Part shown: in pieces, positions 22,312-24,022 of the stretch
Layout of the letters: every line of letters begins with the position of its first letter
Numbering within the stretch: position 1 is the first letter of the stretch
DNA from: WHSW01 sp036794585
GTDB lineage: Bacteria > Actinomycetota > Thermoleophilia > Solirubrobacterales > 70-9
NCBI GenBank assembly: GCA_036794585.1
Contig: DAIRGH010000041.1
Coordinates: 1 to 24,022 of the forward strand
Length of the DNA stretch: 24,022 nucleotides
Direction of reading: 5' to 3'
Made by a program: the position numbers and the translations under genes
The notes under the pieces: generated by a model
The model's input: the letters and a program-made list of their open reading frames with translations, nothing else
Told to the model about the DNA's origin: nothing
Databases searched by the model: none

Positions 22312-22337
22312 GTAACTCGTAACCCCTTTGTTACTTT
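22312..22337 (+). promoter_or_regulatory. GTAAC repeats overlapping a -10 box
   Basis: GTAAC occurs at 22312-22316 and 22319-22323, and its inverse GTTAC at 22330-22334, forming GTAAC-N6-GTTAC. The last copy overlaps the candidate -10 box TACTTT (22332-22337), which ends 9 nt before the ATG at 22347. A repressor bound here would cover the promoter. Confidence 0.4.
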
Positions 22338-22346
22338 GAGCACGCT

Positions 22347-23060
22347 ATGGACGTCTACCAGCGTCGGCGCCTCGTCGCGCTGAGCGCACTCGCGGCGATC
22401 TTCGTCATCTTCGTGCTGCTGATCCGCAGCTGCGGCGACGACGACGAGGAGGGCACGCCGCTGACAAGCCCGGTGCCCACGACCACCGAGCCCACCGCGC
22501 TCAGCCAGGATGACTTCATCAGCCAGGGCGACACGATCTGCCTGGACACCAACACCTCCCTCGACGCGCTCGACGGCGCCGACGCGGCCGAGGACGCCAC
22601 CGACCGTGCCGAGCTGCTCGCCGGAGAGCTGAGCTCGCTGCAGTCGCTCACCCTTGCACCGGGCGAGCCCGGCGAGAACAAGCTCGACAACTTCCTCGCC
22701 GGCCTGCAGGAGCAGGTCCAGGGTTACGACGACCTGATCACCGCGATCGAGCGCGACGACTCCACCGCCGTCGCCGAGATCCAGGCGACCATCGACGAGG
22801 CCGCCGCCGATACGCAGGAGGCCGCCGAGCGCTTCGGCTTCGAGGTCTGCGGTGACACTTCGCAGGTCAGCGAGACCACCGAGGGCACTGCGACCGACGA
22901 AACGGCCGACGAGACCGTCCCCGTCGCCCCGACGACGACCACGCCGGTGGCGCCGACAACCCCGACGACGCCGCCCGCCGAGGGCGGCGGAGCCACCCCC
23001 GAGCCGCCCGCCGCCGACGACGACGGCAGCGCCTCGGGCTCGGGCGGGATCATCCCCTAG
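22347..23060 (+). CDS. Membrane-anchored extracellular helical protein with PT-rich tail
   Basis: A 237-aa protein of unknown function. A basic N-terminus and a hydrophobic helix (about 9-26) are followed by RSCGDDDEE. Cys29 could be lipidated, but the sequence before it (LIRSC) is a poor lipobox, so an uncleaved anchor is as likely. A Thr/Pro linker (37-50) leads to a helical domain (about 54-168) bounded by Cys65 (GDTICLDTN) and Cys168 (FGFEVCGD), probably a disulfide closing a helical bundle. From about 175 on it is low-complexity Thr, Pro, Glu and Gly, like a wall-spanning stalk. It is a single gene with its own promoter, convergent with the ABC exporter. Confidence 0.82.
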   Translation: MDVYQRRRLVALSALAAIFVIFVLLIRSCGDDDEEGTPLTSPVPTTTEPTALSQDDFISQGDTICLDTNTSLDALDGADAAEDATDRAELLAGELSSLQSLTLAPGEPGENKLDNFLAGLQEQVQGYDDLITAIERDDSTAVAEIQATIDEAAADTQEAAERFGFEVCGDTSQVSETTEGTATDETADETVPVAPTTTTPVAPTTPTTPPAEGGGATPEPPAADDDGSASGSGGIIP

Positions 23061-23086
23061 CCGGCGGCGCGGCCACCTGCCGGCTA
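23058..23086. terminator. Bidirectional hairpin containing both convergent stop codons
   Basis: TAGCCGGC (23058-23065) and GCCGGCTA (23079-23086) form a perfect 8-bp stem with a 13-nt loop. The first TAG is the stop of the upstream gene, and the final CTA is the stop of the ABC exporter read on the minus strand. The symmetry suits a terminator working in both directions. There is no U-tract. Confidence 0.6.
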
Positions 23087-24022
23087 CGCCGCCGCCGACT
23101 CCGCCCAGGCGCCGTAGAGGCGCGCGTAGCGGCCGCCGGCGTCGATCAGCTCCTCGTGCGACCCGGTCTCGGCGATCCGGCCGTGCTCGAGCACGACGAT
23201 CCTTCCCGCCCGCCTGATCGTCGACAGGCGGTGGGCGATCACGATCGCGGTGCGGCCATGAAGCAGCCGCTCGAGCCCCTCCTCGATCACGCGCTCGGTG
23301 CGCACGTCGACGTTCGAGGTCGCCTCGTCGAGGATCAGGATCCGAGGCTCGGCGAGCAGCGCGCGCGCGAACGAGACGATCTGGCGCTGTCCGGCCGACA
23401 GATGCACGCCGCGCTCGCCGACCTGCGTCTCGAAGCCATCGGGCAGCCGGTCGACGAAGGCGCCGGCGCCGACGGCCTGGGCGGCGCCGAGGATCTCCTC
23501 CTCGCTTGCGTCCGGGCGGCCGAAGGCGATGTTCTCGCGGATCGTGCCCGAGAACAGAAAGCCCTCCTGGGGGACGATGCCGAGCTGCGAGCGCAGCGCC
23601 TGCGAGCTCAGCTCGCGCAGGTCGTGGCCGTCGACCAGCACCCGGCCGCGCTGCGGGTCATAGAAGCGCGAGACGAGCTTCGCCAGCGTCGACTTGCCGG
23701 CGCCGGTCTCGCCGACCAGCGCCACCGTCTGCCCCGCCGGGACGTGCAGCGAGACCCCCGCGAGCGCCCAGCCCGGGTCCTCGTCGAGCTCCTCGGCCTG
23801 AGCGTCGCCGCCGCGCGCGTAGGAGAACCAGACGTCGTCGAGCTCGATCTCGCCCCGCAGCGCGCCCGGGTCGAGCGCCTCGGGGCGGTCGACCATGTCG
23901 GGCTCGGTGTCGAGCAGATCGAAGATCTTGTCCAGTGCCGCCATCCCCTGCTGGTAGGTGGTGTAGAGCTGTGAGATCTGCTGGATCGGGTCGAAGAACA
24001 GCTGCAGGTAGCCGATGAACGC
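23084..24022 (-). CDS. ABC exporter, fused membrane-ATPase type (partial, 5' end beyond window)
   Basis: The last 312 residues of an ABC transporter of the multidrug/lipid exporter (ABCB-like) type. The visible start, AFIGYLQLFFDPIQQISQLY, is the end of the transmembrane domain. The ATPase domain follows: WFSYAR with the A-loop Tyr, Walker A GETGAGKST, Q-loop VPQEGFLFSGTIRENIAFG, signature LSAGQRQ, Walker B ILILDEATSNVD and H-loop AHRLST. Two oddities: the signature is LSAGQ instead of LSGGQ, and about 15 mostly acidic residues (GGDAQAEELDEDPGW) separate the A-loop from ALAGVSL. Such exporters often form heterodimers encoded by adjacent genes, but the partner would lie beyond the window end. 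Substrate unknown. Confidence 0.95.
   Translation of the reverse strand, partial: AFIGYLQLFFDPIQQISQLYTTYQQGMAALDKIFDLLDTEPDMVDRPEALDPGALRGEIELDDVWFSYARGGDAQAEELDEDPGWALAGVSLHVPAGQTVALVGETGAGKSTLAKLVSRFYDPQRGRVLVDGHDLRELSSQALRSQLGIVPQEGFLFSGTIRENIAFGRPDASEEEILGAAQAVGAGAFVDRLPDGFETQVGERGVHLSAGQRQIVSFARALLAEPRILILDEATSNVDVRTERVIEEGLERLLHGRTAIVIAHRLSTIRRAGRIVVLEHGRIAETGSHEELIDAGGRYARLYGAWAESAAA

Noticed and set aside
22023..22346. tRNA-Gln as an integration site with an element downstream
   Set aside because: No integrase, no repeat of the tRNA 3' end and no change in gene style downstream; the next genes are ordinary chromosomal types.

Overview
The window is high-GC DNA from what looks like a member of the Actinomycetota, most likely class Thermoleophilia (Solirubrobacterales or relatives). 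This is inferred from gene content, the many GTG and TTG starts, and about ten genes that carry a TANNNT -10 box ending 6-10 nt before the start codon, the layout of leaderless transcription. All genes appear chromosomal and intact apart from the two cut by the window ends. I see no mobile elements, CRISPR arrays or rRNA.

Layout. 1-1555 (minus): panC (its 3' end lies outside the window) and an upstream DUF2520 Rossmann protein, coupled by an ATGA overlap. 1699-3103 (plus): FmdB-type zinc ribbon, family-4 uracil-DNA glycosylase and tsaE, coupled by TTGA overlaps. 3109-7108: a small lipoprotein (minus) divergent from a two-gene iron-uptake operon (an EfeO-like lipoprotein and a long FTR1 permease), with a strong DtxR/IdeR-type iron box between them. 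7068-11709 (plus): tsaB, rimI, tsaD, a glutaredoxin-like protein, rex, a YbdK/EgtA-type glutamate-cysteine ligase and a small DUF1844-like protein. 11799-13877: hppA, a proton-pumping pyrophosphatase of the K+-independent type. 13874-15357: gloA (minus) divergent from an FMN-dependent 2-hydroxy-acid oxidase/dehydrogenase (plus), with overlapping promoters. 15358-20761: two paralogous APC permeases with C-terminal USP-like domains, a 67-residue two-helix membrane protein between them, and two TrkA-type RCK proteins. 20748-21977: an FAD/NAD ferredoxin-reductase-like flavoprotein. 22023-22093: tRNA-Gln(CUG). 22347-23060: an anchored secreted protein. 23084-end (minus): the 3' end of an ABC exporter, convergent on a hairpin that contains both stop codons.

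How it fits together. The tsaE and tsaB/rimI/tsaD genes make t6A37 on tRNA (rimI is a usual passenger), but here tsaE is separated from the others by the iron module. The tsaD transcript continues into redox genes (glutaredoxin, Rex, gamma-glutamylcysteine synthesis), and the nearby GloA keeps residues that bind glutathione in its relatives. The most interesting block is 15358-20761: APC-USP permeases with two RCK (TrkA) regulators and no TrkH/KtrB channel subunit. I suggest this may be an ion (K+) transport module built on APC-type carriers, similar in concept to KimA.
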